The position numbers were made by a program, and so were the translations under genes. Below are positions 22,022 to 33,023 of a DNA stretch of 64,000 nt, one piece after another (positions within the stretch are counted from its first letter, which is position 1; each line of letters opens with the position of its first letter). The DNA comes from Phanerochaete sordida (lineage: Eukaryota > Basidiomycota > Agaricomycetes > Polyporales > Phanerochaetaceae). A model generated the notes under the pieces. That model worked only from the letters and a program-made list of their open reading frames with translations, was not told where the DNA came from and did no database searches. The DNA lies in the NCBI GenBank assembly GCA_019973155.2, contig BPQB01000025.1, forward strand, positions 368,780 to 432,779, read 5' to 3'.

Positions 22022-22545
22022 ATGTTCGCCAAGCTCTTCGCTGTCGCCACCCTCGCCCTCGCGGCCTCTGCTGCCACCATCCCCGCCGAGAAGCGCTCTG
22101 CCGACATCGCCGGCTCGCACAGCGGTGACGGTACGTCCCCTCCCTCTTCACATCCTCGGACTCACGCTGACGTCTACCTGCAGGCACCTACTACGGCACA
22201 GGCCTCGGCGCCTGCGGTATCACGAACTCGGACAGCGACTACATCGCTGCAGCGTCGCACGTGCTCTTCGACAGCTTCCCGGGCTACAACGGCGTGAACC
22301 CGAACTCGAACCCCATCTGCGGCAAGCGCGCGACCGCGAACTGTGCGTGCTCCCTCTCTCAAAAGTGATAAGACGGCACCACTGACCTTTCTCCGCTAGA
22401 CAACGGCAAGTCCGTCAGCTTCGCGATCACGGACCGCTGCGTCGGCTGCGCGGAGTGGGACCTCGACTTCTCGCCCGCCGCCTTCCAGCAGCTCGCCAGC
22501 GAGGACCTCGGCCGCCTGCACGGCGTCACCTGGACCTTCGACTGA
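22022..22545 (+). CDS. Small secreted RlpA/expansin-like double-psi beta-barrel protein
   Basis: Three exons (22022-22130, 22184-22342, 22400-22545) give 137 aa. Residues 1-17 are a signal peptide, followed by a short propeptide ending in a Kex2-like KR (EKRSAD). The mature part is one double-psi beta-barrel: TYYGTGLGACGITNSD, then HVLFDSF, NPICGKRA, SFAITDRCVGC and WDLDFSPAAFQQLA. The DRCxGC plus D-L-D/S combination is the standard signature of fungal DPBB proteins related to barwin, cerato-platanin-like expansins and RlpA. Cysteines at ACG, ICG, RC and GC can form two disulfides. There is no cellulose-binding module. Related proteins loosen walls or inhibit proteases; the activity here is not known. 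Confidence 0.88.
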
Positions 22546-23362
22546 GCGTTGCGCTCCACGTATTTATTCGCGCGGCGGCGCACCCCGCGCGCGCCCAGCG
22601 AAAACCCGGCCCTCGACGCCAGCGGCGTTCCCCGTGTGTCCGGTGCCTAGTGCGCGGACGGGGCTAGGAGGCTCTGGGTGGTCTTGTCTGTTTCGACCTT
22701 CGTCTCGATCTTTTGCGCTCTTACTCTCTTTATCATAGAAAAGCGGGCTCTGGATGGCTCGCGCAGGAAGTGTATAATCTGCTGTTGTATCTCTAGATAG
22801 TGTTCGGTGGAGTGTTGCATGTGTTGCATGTGTTGTAGCTTAGAAGGAATGGCCTGGTTGGCCAGAATCGAAAAGCGGCGGTTGCTGCAGTTGCGTTGTA
22901 TGTTCTGTTGGCGTGGTTTTCGTCTGCAATTACTTGATGGCGTGGAGTCTGTCTGTCATCGGACGTACAAAGGGTGTCTAGCGGAGCGGAAGGTCGTCTC
23001 AGCGGCACTTTATTGCTGGCAGTGCTCGCCGTCGCGATCGTATGCCATGTGTGCTGCAAGTCACTCATCAAGCCTCTCCACGCCGTACTCTGCAAATACG
23101 GAGCGCATGGCAATGTCGATGATGTGCTGTATCCTTGTCTGAGACGAACGATGGGGGTGAAGGTATCGCGCCACGCGTGGCGTGGTGGAGGGAAGCGAGC
23201 GACTCGCGCCTTTGCAGACGCCCAAAGCGCGTGGAGCTTACGTAAGCGCCGATCAGCTAATCCGCTGGTAATTCGCTGGATATTGCAGGTTCACTCTGTC
23301 CTTCATTGAGCCCGACCACAACTCCTGTTCTCCACGTCTGTTCTCGCTTGCCGCACGCCACT
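22546..23362. other. DPBB 3' flank and RPB3 upstream region
   Basis: No coding exon is supported. A short imperfect tandem repeat of TGTTGCATG lies at 22814-22836. Confidence 0.45.
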
Positions 23363-24899
23363 ATGTCGAACGACGCCGAGATTGTGGTCCGAATCCGCGA
23401 CCTGAAGAAGGACAAGGTCAACTTCGTGCTCGAGAATGTGGACATGGCGTACGCGGTGCTTCGTATTCCGTGCATATGGCCGTCTGGAGCTGATGCGCTG
23501 GACCTAGACTTGCGAACTCCTTCAGACGTGTGATGATGGCGGACATCCCGACTGTCGGTACGTCCTGCCGCTGCGCTGCGCGCTGTGCATCTCCGCTGAC
23601 CGAGGCCCAGCCATCGACATTGTCGAAATCGACTCAAATACGAGCGTGCTCCCGGACGAGTTTATCGCGCACCGCCTAGGCATGATTCCATTAGTGAGCA
23701 CGAACTGCGACGACGCAATGCGGTATTCAAGAGTGAGCAGCACTCGCTCCGTTTCGCTCAGCTCAGCTCATGTCTGCTAGGAATGCACCTGCGAATCGTT
23801 CTGCCAATTCTGCGCCATCATCCTGCAACTCAACATCCGCTGCGAGACCCACGGCGAGCACCTTGATGTCACGAGCAACCACCTTGAATTCATCCCGCTC
23901 CGCAACAACTTCGACGACCAGGGCGAGGAGATCTCAAAACGCCCCGAAAACTTTGGCCTTCCAGTGGGCAAGAGTATGCCTGCTCTATACACCTTCTGCG
24001 CCACTCGCTGACACGTTCGCCTCAGACGATTCGAACGTCCCACCAGTGCTGATTGCGAGGATAGGAAAGGGCCAGGAGATTCGCGCCCGCTGCATAGCGA
24101 AGAAGGTGCGCTCGCTTCAGAAAGTGTGCCGGTCGTGACTAAGGTCCTCGACAGGGTATTGCCAAGGAGCACGCGAAGTGGTCACCATGTTCAGCAGTGT
24201 CGTTCGAGTACGACCCGCACAACAAGCTGCGGCATACATCCTACTGGTTCGAGTCGGATCCGAAGAAGGAGTGGCCGCTGAGCGAGAACGCAAAGGAGGA
24301 AGACCCACCACGAGACGACGAGCCGTTCGACTACATGGCGAAGGCAAACAAGTTCTACATGGAAGTCGAGACAGATGGCAGCATGTCTCCGAAAGACGTC
24401 GTGCTGAAGGTACGTCTCAGCCTCCGCTCGCCTGCTCGGATAGTGCTCAGACGACCTCCAGGGTCTAGGCCTGCTGCAAACCAAGATAGCCACGCTCTCG
24501 CTCAGCATAAACAAAGAGAACAACGAAGCCCCAGTACCAGGCGCCGATCCAGCAGCGAGCCAGCCGCAAGGGCCGCCGCCCGACGGCGCAGGCCCGAGCG
24601 GCGGCGCAGCCTGGGGCCGACCAGCGGGTGGTGCCAGTGCATGGAGCCCGGCGCGTGCGGCAGGGGGCAGCAGCTGGAGTCCGGGCGCCGCGCAGAGCAC
24701 ACCCTGGGGCAACAGCGGCAGCCCGTCGGGCGGCGCCGCCGCAGCATGGGGCGGGGCGTCGCCGGCCGCTGGTGGCGGCGGGTGGGGCTCGACGAGCGCG
24801 GCGGGTGCCGCTGGCGCGGGCTGGGGCAGCGCCGGGTCGCCAGGGCAGAATGCCGGCTGGGGGAGTCCCGGACAGCAGACGCAGGGCTGGAACGTGTAG
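23363..24899 (+). CDS. RPB3: RNA polymerase II subunit Rpb3
   Basis: Seven exons (23363-23448, 23508-23557, 23611-23732, 23781-23973, 24026-24105, 24155-24409, 24462-24899) give 407 aa. The N-terminal dimerisation module starts [20 protein letters not shown] and runs through [20 protein letters not shown]. The zinc loop ligands are C88, C90, C94 and C97 in [11 protein letters not shown], matching yeast Rpb3. The heterodimer half continues with [20 protein letters not shown] and [11 protein letters not shown] to [10 protein letters not shown]. Rpb3 pairs with Rpb11 to nucleate Pol II assembly in the nucleus. The protein is longer than yeast (318 aa): the last ~95 residues are Gly/Ala/Ser/Pro-rich with nine Trp, most in WG or GW pairs. 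Introns are 48-59 nt. Confidence 0.95.
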
Positions 24900-25049
24900 G
24901 CCCTGGATGAGTCTGCGCGGTGTATTGTAGCTTGTGAGACCAGCTCGGTAATCTATTGCTTTGCTTGTAGTGCACGGAATTACTCTGTACAGGACGACCG
25001 GAACCCAGATTAAGCAAGATTATGATGAAGCAAGATGGGAGCCTGCAGG

Positions 25050-28000
25050 TCATGACGGGGGCAGCGGTGAGGGATCGCGTCGTGGCGTCGCCAGCTCGAA
25101 CTCCTCGAGGCCAGAGGGCCGCGGCGCAGCGGGCATCGTCGGTGCGGGAGCAGGCATGGAGGGCATGGGCGGCATGGGCGGAACTGGTGGGACGGAGCTG
25201 GGCCCGGGCATAGTCCTCTGTCGCAGCCCGCTTGGGGTCTGCGCGCGGCGCGGGTCGGCCATGTTGAGCTCGTCGCGCTCGCCGAAGACGTCTCCGGAGT
25301 CGTCAACTAAACAACACGATGAGCATCAGACTCGAGAGGTGAGTGGCAGGAGACACGTACACATCACCGCGTTTTGGTCTGCGAACGCGAACGTCTGCGA
25401 GATGGACTGCTGCGGGCCCATGTGGTGGTGCTGGGACTCGCGGTGCTGCTTGAGCTCTTCCTCGTGCTGCACATGCTCCCAGGGCACCATCGTGACGGGC
25501 TTCGGCGCGGGCTTCGCGTCGGGGTCGCCGCCTGGCCCGAAGACATGGATTTTCGCGAGCGAGAGCTTGAGCGCACAGATCCACTTGTTGCGGCGTTGAG
25601 CTAGAGAGCTGTCAGCTTCGCCCCATGAGGTCTGCAGATCCACGCACCTTTCAGTGCACCCTGCTGCCAGTTGCTCTTGTACTTGATGTCGGCTTTCAAG
25701 GTCATCTTCGTCTGCTCGGGAATATCTGCGACGGAGAGTCAGGGACAGTGGCTCGGCTGTTGAAGGTCTAGGCACGAACCCACGACGACGACGTCGAAGG
25801 ACGGCTGGTAGTCTCGCCTCGCGTCCGTCACGAACTTGAGCATGAGCTCGCGGAGCTGCTCGATTTGCTCGAACGTGGTCGAGTATGCCTGGCGGCAGCA
25901 ATAAGCACATCGCAAGTGCTGTAGCACGGAATAATGCTTACCACATCGAATGTGAAAGACTCAGACATCTGCGGGCTGCGTCGCATGTTCATGATAAACT
26001 GGGTGCCGGGTTCAGTGAGACGGAGAACGGATGAAAGCGCCACATATGCTTACCTGGGTACTGAGTGCCGTGTTCGGGGCTTGCACGAGACATGAATTGC
26101 TATCCAAGAAAACCGTACTCAGGAGCCTAATCTCTTTGACGGTGTAGATGTTCTTGTCGACTTGAATGCGGTCTCCAACATCGTAAGGGTGCTTTACAAA
26201 CAAGAAGATGATTGAGGTAAGGACCTCCGCCAACGAAGAGCCGATGAGCCAGCTCAAACCTAGGGATAATTATGGGTGCACGGTGGAAAGCAATATCGAA
26301 TAAGATACGTACCAAGCACAAGAGTACCTGCGCCAGTGATAAGGGTGACGAGTTGTGCTTCGAGAGCGACCGCAATAATCAAGATAGCCACGATGAAGTA
26401 GACGGACATGAGGATATTATCGAGTCGTCCAACGGCGCTGTCCAGGTCCTTCATGGAGTGCTCGATTGACAGCTGTTCACGATGGAACTCCATACAAGCC
26501 ATCTCGAGCTCGTCACGGGTGATATCCGCGTTGGAGTCCTTGTCAAATATCGCGAAGGCGGCATCAGCGTCGTCCGGAGTCGGGAAGAACCTCTCGATAT
26601 CCTTGACGGTTAGATATTCGGAGCCAGGTTTAGCGAAGGAGTAGAAGAGTCGCCTGGCAAGCTGTCGGGCTTGGTGAGCGGGTGGGAATCCAGGTTTATG
26701 ATAGACTACGTACCAGACGAGACTTATTGGCTGACTCAAGAGCGGTCTGCACTTTCGCTAGGGGCGAGTTAGGTTGCAGCACGGAGCTACCGGCGATCTC
26801 AGACGCGACTGTGCCCAGGGCAGTCGTAGTCGTCGTTGCAGCGACCTTCACGCCCTTCAGAGCACGCTTGAAAAAGCGTTTAGGGTCGATCGAGGGCTTT
26901 TTCTCGTGATGGGAGTCTTTGAGGGTATCAGAACGGCCGGGTATATCATGAGAATATCGGTATAGGGTGGCGAGCACTCGCACAGCGAATTTCTGGTCCG
27001 CAATACGCTCTGAGCACAATCGTCAGCGCTGATTGCGAGACGCAGAAGCGAGCCTCACGTACCTGCGTAGGAGCGTTCGTGGAACTTTCCCGCGATCCAT
27101 TGGATGGCAAATTTCTCGGCCAGCAAGACGGCGGCACATAAGAACAGTGCGAAAAGTAGCTTGGCGATGAGGTCTATGGCGTTCACGTCCGACTGGCTCA
27201 CGTCGCTTGGCTGGCGAGTATTGATGAGTGGCTGGAAGGAGATCCAGCAGGCCAGCGTCCAGCCAGCGAGGGCGTTATATCTGTAGGCAAGCTCAGACGC
27301 GGCGTTTTCATGAGAAAGAGTATGGCGCACCTATACAGCACCGCGACCCAGTCGATGTACTTCCTCGCCCCTACAGCTACCACTCCGACAGTATGGCGGA
27401 CTACATGAGGGAGCATCATTCTGCACGAATATCAGCACGGCCTGGAAAAGGTCAAATACGTTGAGGGACTCACGATACAGCCAAAGCGGTCCACCATCCA
27501 ACCCAGACCACAGTCAGCCAGATGCTCCACCACAAGAGCTTGACTCCCCATACTGTCGCGTTGGGGAACGATGTAAAGCCAAGGATGCCTGGTATCCACA
27601 GCAGACCAAGGACGGGGATGATGAACAGGAACCACCGCGTAACGATAGACACATTCAGCAGGTAGTTGTAGAACTTGGCGAACTGCGGATAAGAACGTGA
27701 TCAACGAACCGCAGGGCCGCATACGTGAGTCGATCTTGACTGCGCAGCCTACAAATACGCCACATACCCTGTTCTGTGGCATGTCCCCTGCCGCGAACGC
27801 CAGGTGCGCCTCGCTCGCGTTGCTTGTCTCGAAGCCCTCGTACCCATGCTCGAACCGCTTGATGCCGGCGAGGACGTCCCAGCTGCCGCTCCTGTTGCCG
27901 TGGGTGCCATGGAAATGCCCGTCCGCGCTGGGCATGGGCATCGTCTGCGTGCGGTGGTCCGCCTGCTGCTCGGCGTCGTAACCGCGCAGCGCGCGCGAGA

Positions 28001-28220
28001 CGTTATCGCCCGAGTCCTCGAGCCGGACATGGCGGCTGCGCCTGGAGCTCTCGCTCGTGTACGACTGGGATTGCGACGGGAGCGGGGGATACGTCGGGCG
28101 CGGAGGCGTGGAGTGCAGCGGTGAATTTGAGTGCAGGGAGTCCAGGTCTGGAGACCTGTAGTGCGAGTCGGACTCTGAGGGCCGTGGGGCGGGCCCTTGC
28201 GAGGAGTAGGGCGCAGACAT
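25050..28220 (-). CDS. Fungal MscS-type mechanosensitive channel with EF-hand
   Basis: Twelve exons give 853 aa: 27768-28220, 27474-27682, 27331-27420, 27063-27280, 26714-27009, 26313-26661, 26054-26259, 25942-25998, 25780-25888, 25648-25725, 25361-25600, 25050-25306. The N-terminal ~140 residues are disordered. Several transmembrane helices follow (residues ~155-325). A single EF-hand sits at 462-473 (DKDSNADITRDE) with all calcium ligands. Then come two more helices and the MscS pore/beta domain (SLAEVLTSIIFLFVKHPYDV and GDRIQVDKNIYTVKEIRLL). The tail is Gln/His- and Pro-rich. This is the Msy1/Msy2 architecture of S. pombe, endoplasmic reticulum channels that control calcium during hypo-osmotic shock. 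The last ~30 bp of RPB3's 3' flank and this stop are only 150 bp apart, so the transcripts converge. Confidence 0.92.
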
Positions 28221-29691
28221 ATGCGTGCACGACGCTTACCAGCAAAGAGCGTGTTCAAGACAAGACTGAGGGTCACGGAGGTGGGAAGATGAGGCCAAGA
28301 TGGCTGTCACTGTGGACACCAGTCGATGAACGCAACTCTGATAAGTACTGCATATGTAGATGGCTCTGGTCAAGTGCTAGAATACCCAGGCTATACAGCT
28401 CTTCCTGACTTTTGTTCAATGACGTGCAAGAAAATTGATCACCCTCGCCACCGCAGTCGAGCAGGTCCATGTTTCGCTCATTCTCGTGCCAAGCCAGAAT
28501 CGTTCAATAGATCATGCATTGTCAAGGTACCTATCTACTACACAAAAAGAGCAAAGCCAGGACGAAAACATGCAACCTAGAGGGAGGAAAGCCGTCAGCA
28601 AATGTGTTCAACTACGAGGTTGCACAGAACTGAGAAGGGTCAGACATCCAAAGGAAGGTACTTTGGGCCCTCATCGCGCCGACCCCCGCTTCCCGCCCAG
28701 CGCACCCAGAGGGCGGCCCACACCTCACCATACGATTTTGGGTTCCGCAGGTGAGGGGGGAGTATAGACGTTCCGCATTGGGGGAGTACTCCCGCTCGGG
28801 AGGGCTCTAGGGTGAAAACTGCGAATGTGTTGCATGTTTCATCATCCAGGCGTAAAGGAACCTTCATCTCACCTGGACGGAACGAGGATGTAACTGGCGA
28901 AAGCGGCGACAAGGATCAAGGAAACATGAATATCTGGGAAGAGGAGGTTAGCGAGCGGTTCAAAGACGACTGCGCGTAGAGATCAGACAAAATGGCACTG
29001 GCAAGTACACTGTGCGCCTCGAGGACGCTAGTCCGTTGCGAACGGACTACTCTTGTCTCTCGTCATGGTCGTGTAGGACGGGGAAGAGAATAAAGTCATC
29101 ACATCGAGGATGTGTGGAAGAAAATACTCACCATACGAGGACAGGAAAATGAGAGTGAGAAGCAGAAAACTCAGGAAGGGCGCGGACAGAAATTTATAGA
29201 CGCACGGACATCAAACCACGTGACTGTGGGAATCTCGGCGGAAGCGCAAGCAGCGCCTGAGGCCCTGAGCCTCCAGCGCTCCACGGGCCCGCCGTGCGCG
29301 TGAGGTCTTGGTGGTGGACCGACTGGAGTTCACCGTGGTAGATAATCACGACAGCTCGTAGACCGCTAAATGAACCCTCAGAAAGATGCGACGGGTCGCT
29401 TCCAGTTATCCCCGCTGGGATTGGATGGCTCTCACGAGACTACGGTGCGCGATGGTCAGTGGCGCAGCCGTGCGGCGTGCACCCTGCAGCTTGACTGGAG
29501 TCGTGGACTTCCGCTACTGTCTGCCTCGAAGAAAATGCGTGGGGGTCCTCGAGCAGCACGCGGTAAAGACAGTGATACAGGCAGGAGTGGCAGGGATAGG
29601 TTCTTTGTGCATTCCAATATCTCTAAAATTATAAACAGGACGTACACGTAGCGATCCGGGTAAGAAACATAAATAGCTGGGATACAAGCTG
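28221..29691. other. 1.5-kb interval without supported gene
   Basis: It contains the MscS promoter and the TLG2 3' flank. A minus-strand frame at 28640-28912 and a plus-strand frame at 29112-29303 have no motif. A small perfect hairpin (AGTCCGTT, 3-nt loop, AACGGACT) is at 29029-29047. Confidence 0.45.
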
Positions 29692-31261
29692 TCACCCGAA
29701 GGCCTGTCTATGTTGCATCGAGACAGGGTCTGCAGTCGAAGCAGCAAGCAGTGATCCGGGAAGAAATGCGTCCGAGGGTGCGGGAGTGATCACAGGAGCA
29801 GGAGAAGTCGAGTAATGCCGTCGCGGCTTGAAGATCAAGACCAGGATGAGGCCGAAGATAATGAGGAGGAGCAGGAATATACATTTCCGTCGACCTGTGT
29901 TCTTCTGGTACCTATCCGGAATAAGCGAGATGAGTCGATGATCAGACGATAAGAGAGAGCACAGGGACTGCCTCGAGGCAAGCCGATGGCGCAGGGCACG
30001 AAGAGCCCTCAAGCCTAAGTGCCGAGTGACATCAAATACGGAATACGTACCGAGTGGCGGTCTCCAGCTCTTTCACGGCCTCAGACATTTGCACTGCAGT
30101 CTGTTCGATATTGTACTCGACGCTATCGAGCAACGTGCCCTGGTCAATGACGAGTGCTGAGAGGTCCTTGAAGAGCTCTGCGAGAGAAGCAATGGATTTG
30201 GCGATTTCGGTAAGCTCCCGATCGCGCTGTCGCAGATCCTGGTCGGGAGTGAGAAGGTCCTGTGCTAGAGCACTATTGCGAGACTGTATTGACCGCACAG
30301 TAAGCCGCTGCTCCGAAGAGAAACCGCCCGCCATAGAAGTATCACTTACCGCAGACGCGGCGGCCATGTCCTCATCAACGGCAGAGAGACCCTCGGATCC
30401 CCGGAGTGAAATTGCGCCTGATGCGACAAGCAGGTCTTGGTTCTTGATCGCATGACCTTGCAACTCTGCTCGCGCATGTAGTTAGTGACCCATCGATAGC
30501 ATACCGAGTGGTGTACGGAACGCGAATAGAGCGAATCAACTGACTTTCCATGTAGACGCGCTGCTTCTTCCGAAACGTGGCGCTCAGCTCCTGCACCTTG
30601 CCGGCTAGCCCACGCTGGACGTTCTTAGCTGCAAGGGCCTGATGCCGCGTTTGCGTAGGGGGGAAAGCGTGTTCTTCAGAGGACCCTATTTGTTGGATAA
30701 GCGTATGGCATCGCCGGAAGTCCTAGGCACCCGAACGCGTTCAGCAAGATGCAGGTGACAGCGGCTACCGTGACAGACCTTGGTAATATCCGTTGTAGCA
30801 GCTTCTATTTCCCGCTCCTCAGCAGACCGATCTGCGAACCCTGGAAGAGCGTGTTTCGCGTGCAGCTTGTCCAGAGCCGTGACTGAATGCTTGAATGAGT
30901 TGAATTCGAGGCACTTGGCACCGTGCGGACAGGAGCGCATGGGACGCACTTTTCGCTCTCGTTCCGGCGAGGATGTCCTCCACTTGGCTCGCGATATCGG
31001 CCCTGCATGCGGGGTCAGCTGGGGCACCGTGCGCGAGGTCAAGGGGACGTACCACCGCGGCGGTAGGTCGGCATCTATGGAGACGTGCCCCGCGTCCGGC
31101 GAGATGAGCCTGTCCTCCTCGTCCTCGCCCGTGGCGTCATCATACTGCGGGATCGCACGTGAGCGGCGAAAGCGAGACGAGCTGGCGCGGGAGTCTCTGT
31201 ACGAGAGAAACAGGAGCGTCCGCGAGCGGGTCGTCGGTGTTGTGGTGGACGACGAAGCCAT
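29692..31261 (-). CDS. TLG2: Tlg2/syntaxin-16-type Golgi t-SNARE
   Basis: Seven exons (31053-31261, 30950-31002, 30779-30882, 30545-30722, 30350-30465, 30051-30283, 29692-29911) give 370 aa. The start is chosen so that the conserved TRSRTLLFLSYRDSR follows closely. The Habc region includes ITALDKLHAKHALPGFADR, DFRRCHTLIQQIG and RGLAGKVQELSATFRKKQ, ending YMEKLQGHA. The Qa-SNARE motif is in exon 6 (EIAKSIASLAELFKDLSALV, DQGTLLDSVEYNIEQT), then RYQKNTGRRKCIFL and a transmembrane helix of ~17 residues. Tlg2 drives endosome-to-TGN fusion with Vps45. The lumenal tail of ~45 residues is unusually long for a tail-anchored SNARE. A 66-nt in-frame, stop-free intron (30284-30349) has strong GTAAGT/ATACAG sites; if retained the protein is 392 aa. 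Confidence 0.92.
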
Positions 31262-32161
31262 CGCTGTGCCCGTCGCGAGCAGCGCCCGGAGCGGCGGTAG
31301 TGCAGGCTCGTACGCAGCTGCCGGGCGGAGTCTCAAAGCGCATCGCGCAGCCGCAGCGGTGCTTTGGGACGGCGTCTGTTGCCACGTGGAGTGTACCCCG
31401 CTTCCGTCTCGAGGAGAAAGTTTGGTATCCGAGCTCCGTCACCTCTGAGCAACGTCGAGGTCACCGAGAACCGCAGAAAATTTGTCCTCAGCATGGTCCG
31501 GTCGCCACCCAAACGGAGTTGATCTGTCGCAGCCGGCGATGTCTGCTCCTGGGCGGTGACAGGGCCACTCGTCTCTGAGTAAACGTGGGTGCCGAAGGCC
31601 AGGAGCTTTCGGAGCTTTCTATCCGTTTCTTTCTTCAACCTCTCCGAGGCTGCGGAAAGGCCGTTCATCTCGCTTCTGCTTCTTTCTTCCGGTCAACTAC
31701 CACCTCGTGTGCTCCCGCCTGCAAGCACTCGTTCTCCAGATCATCGACGGTCGACATTGTTCTCCCTCGCTCGTGGCTCCGCTATCGCCTTCAATCGCCC
31801 AAATCGCGGATCCGTTCCTTCTCTCCTTGCTCTCCCGTTTTACTGATTGTTATCAGTCTTTCAACCGGATCGGCTTTGCGAGCGGCCACCCCCGCAACGT
31901 CTTGTGACACAAGCGCGAACAACCAGAGGCACTCATCTCGCGACGTCCGCAAATATTATAAAAGCCCGGCCCAGGATTCGCCTCACCGCCCCACTCGTCA
32001 CCGTCACCCCTCTCTCCTGCGGGACCGTCGTACCCTCTCGCGTGTCTCCCGCTTCACTCTGCACCCTGTCTTTGTAAGCACCCTGTCTGAAAATCATGAG
32101 GGCTGCTCCCTATAAGCCTGACTCTCCTGTCCGCTAGGCCCGGCAACCACAGTCTACCACA
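31262..32161. promoter_or_regulatory. Divergent intergenic region, TLG2 / small Cys-rich gene
   Basis: 900 bp between two start codons. The right part is CT-rich and holds a TATA box, TATAAAAG, at 31957-31964, about 205 bp before the downstream ATG. The long plus-strand frame at 31585-32115 overlaps this leader and is probably not coding. Confidence 0.5.
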
Positions 32162-32657
32162 ATGTGCAATCTCGAGACGTGAGCGCACCCCTTCTCCCGC
32201 ATCTCTCTAGGTCTGACCTCGGATGTAGTGAAGGCATGCAGTACTCATGTGGGGTACGTCGCCGAGCCAAACCTACGCTTGTTTCCCCGCATCCGCCCTG
32301 ACGTCATGACTGTACCCATCTTAGCACTACGTTATTGTAAGCCCGCCCATTCGCTTCCGCACTGTCAGAGGCCCACTCTCCACCATTTCACAGACTAAGA
32401 AAGTGAGAAAGATCGACTGCCGGAGCCCGTACTGTACCTGGTCAGATCGGCACCCACGCAACTGTGCAAACTGCGACACCCACGAGAAGGTATGCTCTTC
32501 CGGTGGCACCCCATTACCTGGCGCTCATCCTCTGCAGTACCTTGGCCCGGATGCTAAGGAAACGATCCTCGGCAACGTTAACGAGTTCTGTGACCAATGC
32601 CGCCCGTACTGGTACGCGAAGAATGGCGACCCGGCAGCGGTCCCTCGGCGCCGGTAG
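32162..32657 (+). CDS. Small Cys-rich basidiomycete protein (CGHY family)
   Basis: Five exons (32162-32178, 32229-32253, 32325-32336, 32394-32489, 32538-32657) give 89 aa. The N-terminus is MCNLET, then YSCGHYVITKKVRKIDC, CANC and a C-terminal FCDQC pair. The MC...CGHY...DC...C arrangement is one I associate with tiny, often multi-copy Agaricomycete proteins of unknown function; it may bind a metal. There is no signal peptide. Exon 3 is only 12 nt and encodes HYVI; it completes the CGHY motif, since exon 2 ends in CG. The first intron is taken as 50 nt (32179-32228) because CTGAC lies just before its TAG end; a 32-nt alternative would be too short. No paralog is seen in this window. Confidence 0.78.
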
Positions 32658-33023
32658 CCCCTCCAGCGACCCTCCAGCGACACCTTCGTACCGCGGCGCT
32701 CATACCCTACTTATTCATAATGTCGGTCCGCCACCATGCTCGCTCTGCTGTATCCCTGTTGCCCATCTCGCTGTCACTCCAGCTATCCATTCACACATCA
32801 TCATCGCCAATGTAGTCGTATCATCATAGAGTACTGGACACCATAATCATCACCACAACTTCATATGTTTGAAACTTCACGCTGTCGGACTCCGAGGGAA
32901 CGATAAAAATATATACAAAAACGTCTATCAGCAGCGACACATGGAACAATCATCTGAAGTGTCGCCGTGCACACAACCCACAGTCCATACAAACAACAAG
33001 ACATGCCCTCTATAGACAGAGAG
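32658..33023. other. Convergent 3' flanks
   Basis: 366 bp between the stop codons of the small Cys-rich gene and NAR1. AT-richer than its surroundings; no gene seen. Confidence 0.5.

Noticed and set aside
22814..22836. Tandem TGTTGCATG repeat
   Set aside because: Only two to three copies; no spacer structure that would suggest a CRISPR or satellite array.
28640..28912. 90-codon minus-strand frame upstream of the MscS gene
   Set aside because: No motif, no splice partner; probably chance.
29029..29047. Perfect 8-bp hairpin with 3-nt loop
   Set aside because: Isolated, short and not linked to any gene signal; such hairpins occur by chance in this much DNA.
31585..32115. 176-codon plus-strand frame before the small Cys-rich gene
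   Set aside because: Overlaps the TATA box and CT-rich leader; Ser/Arg low-complexity composition.
32179..32210. 32-nt first intron in the small Cys-rich gene
   Set aside because: Below the usual minimum; a 50-nt intron ending 18 nt further on has a CTGAC branch site and better protein context.
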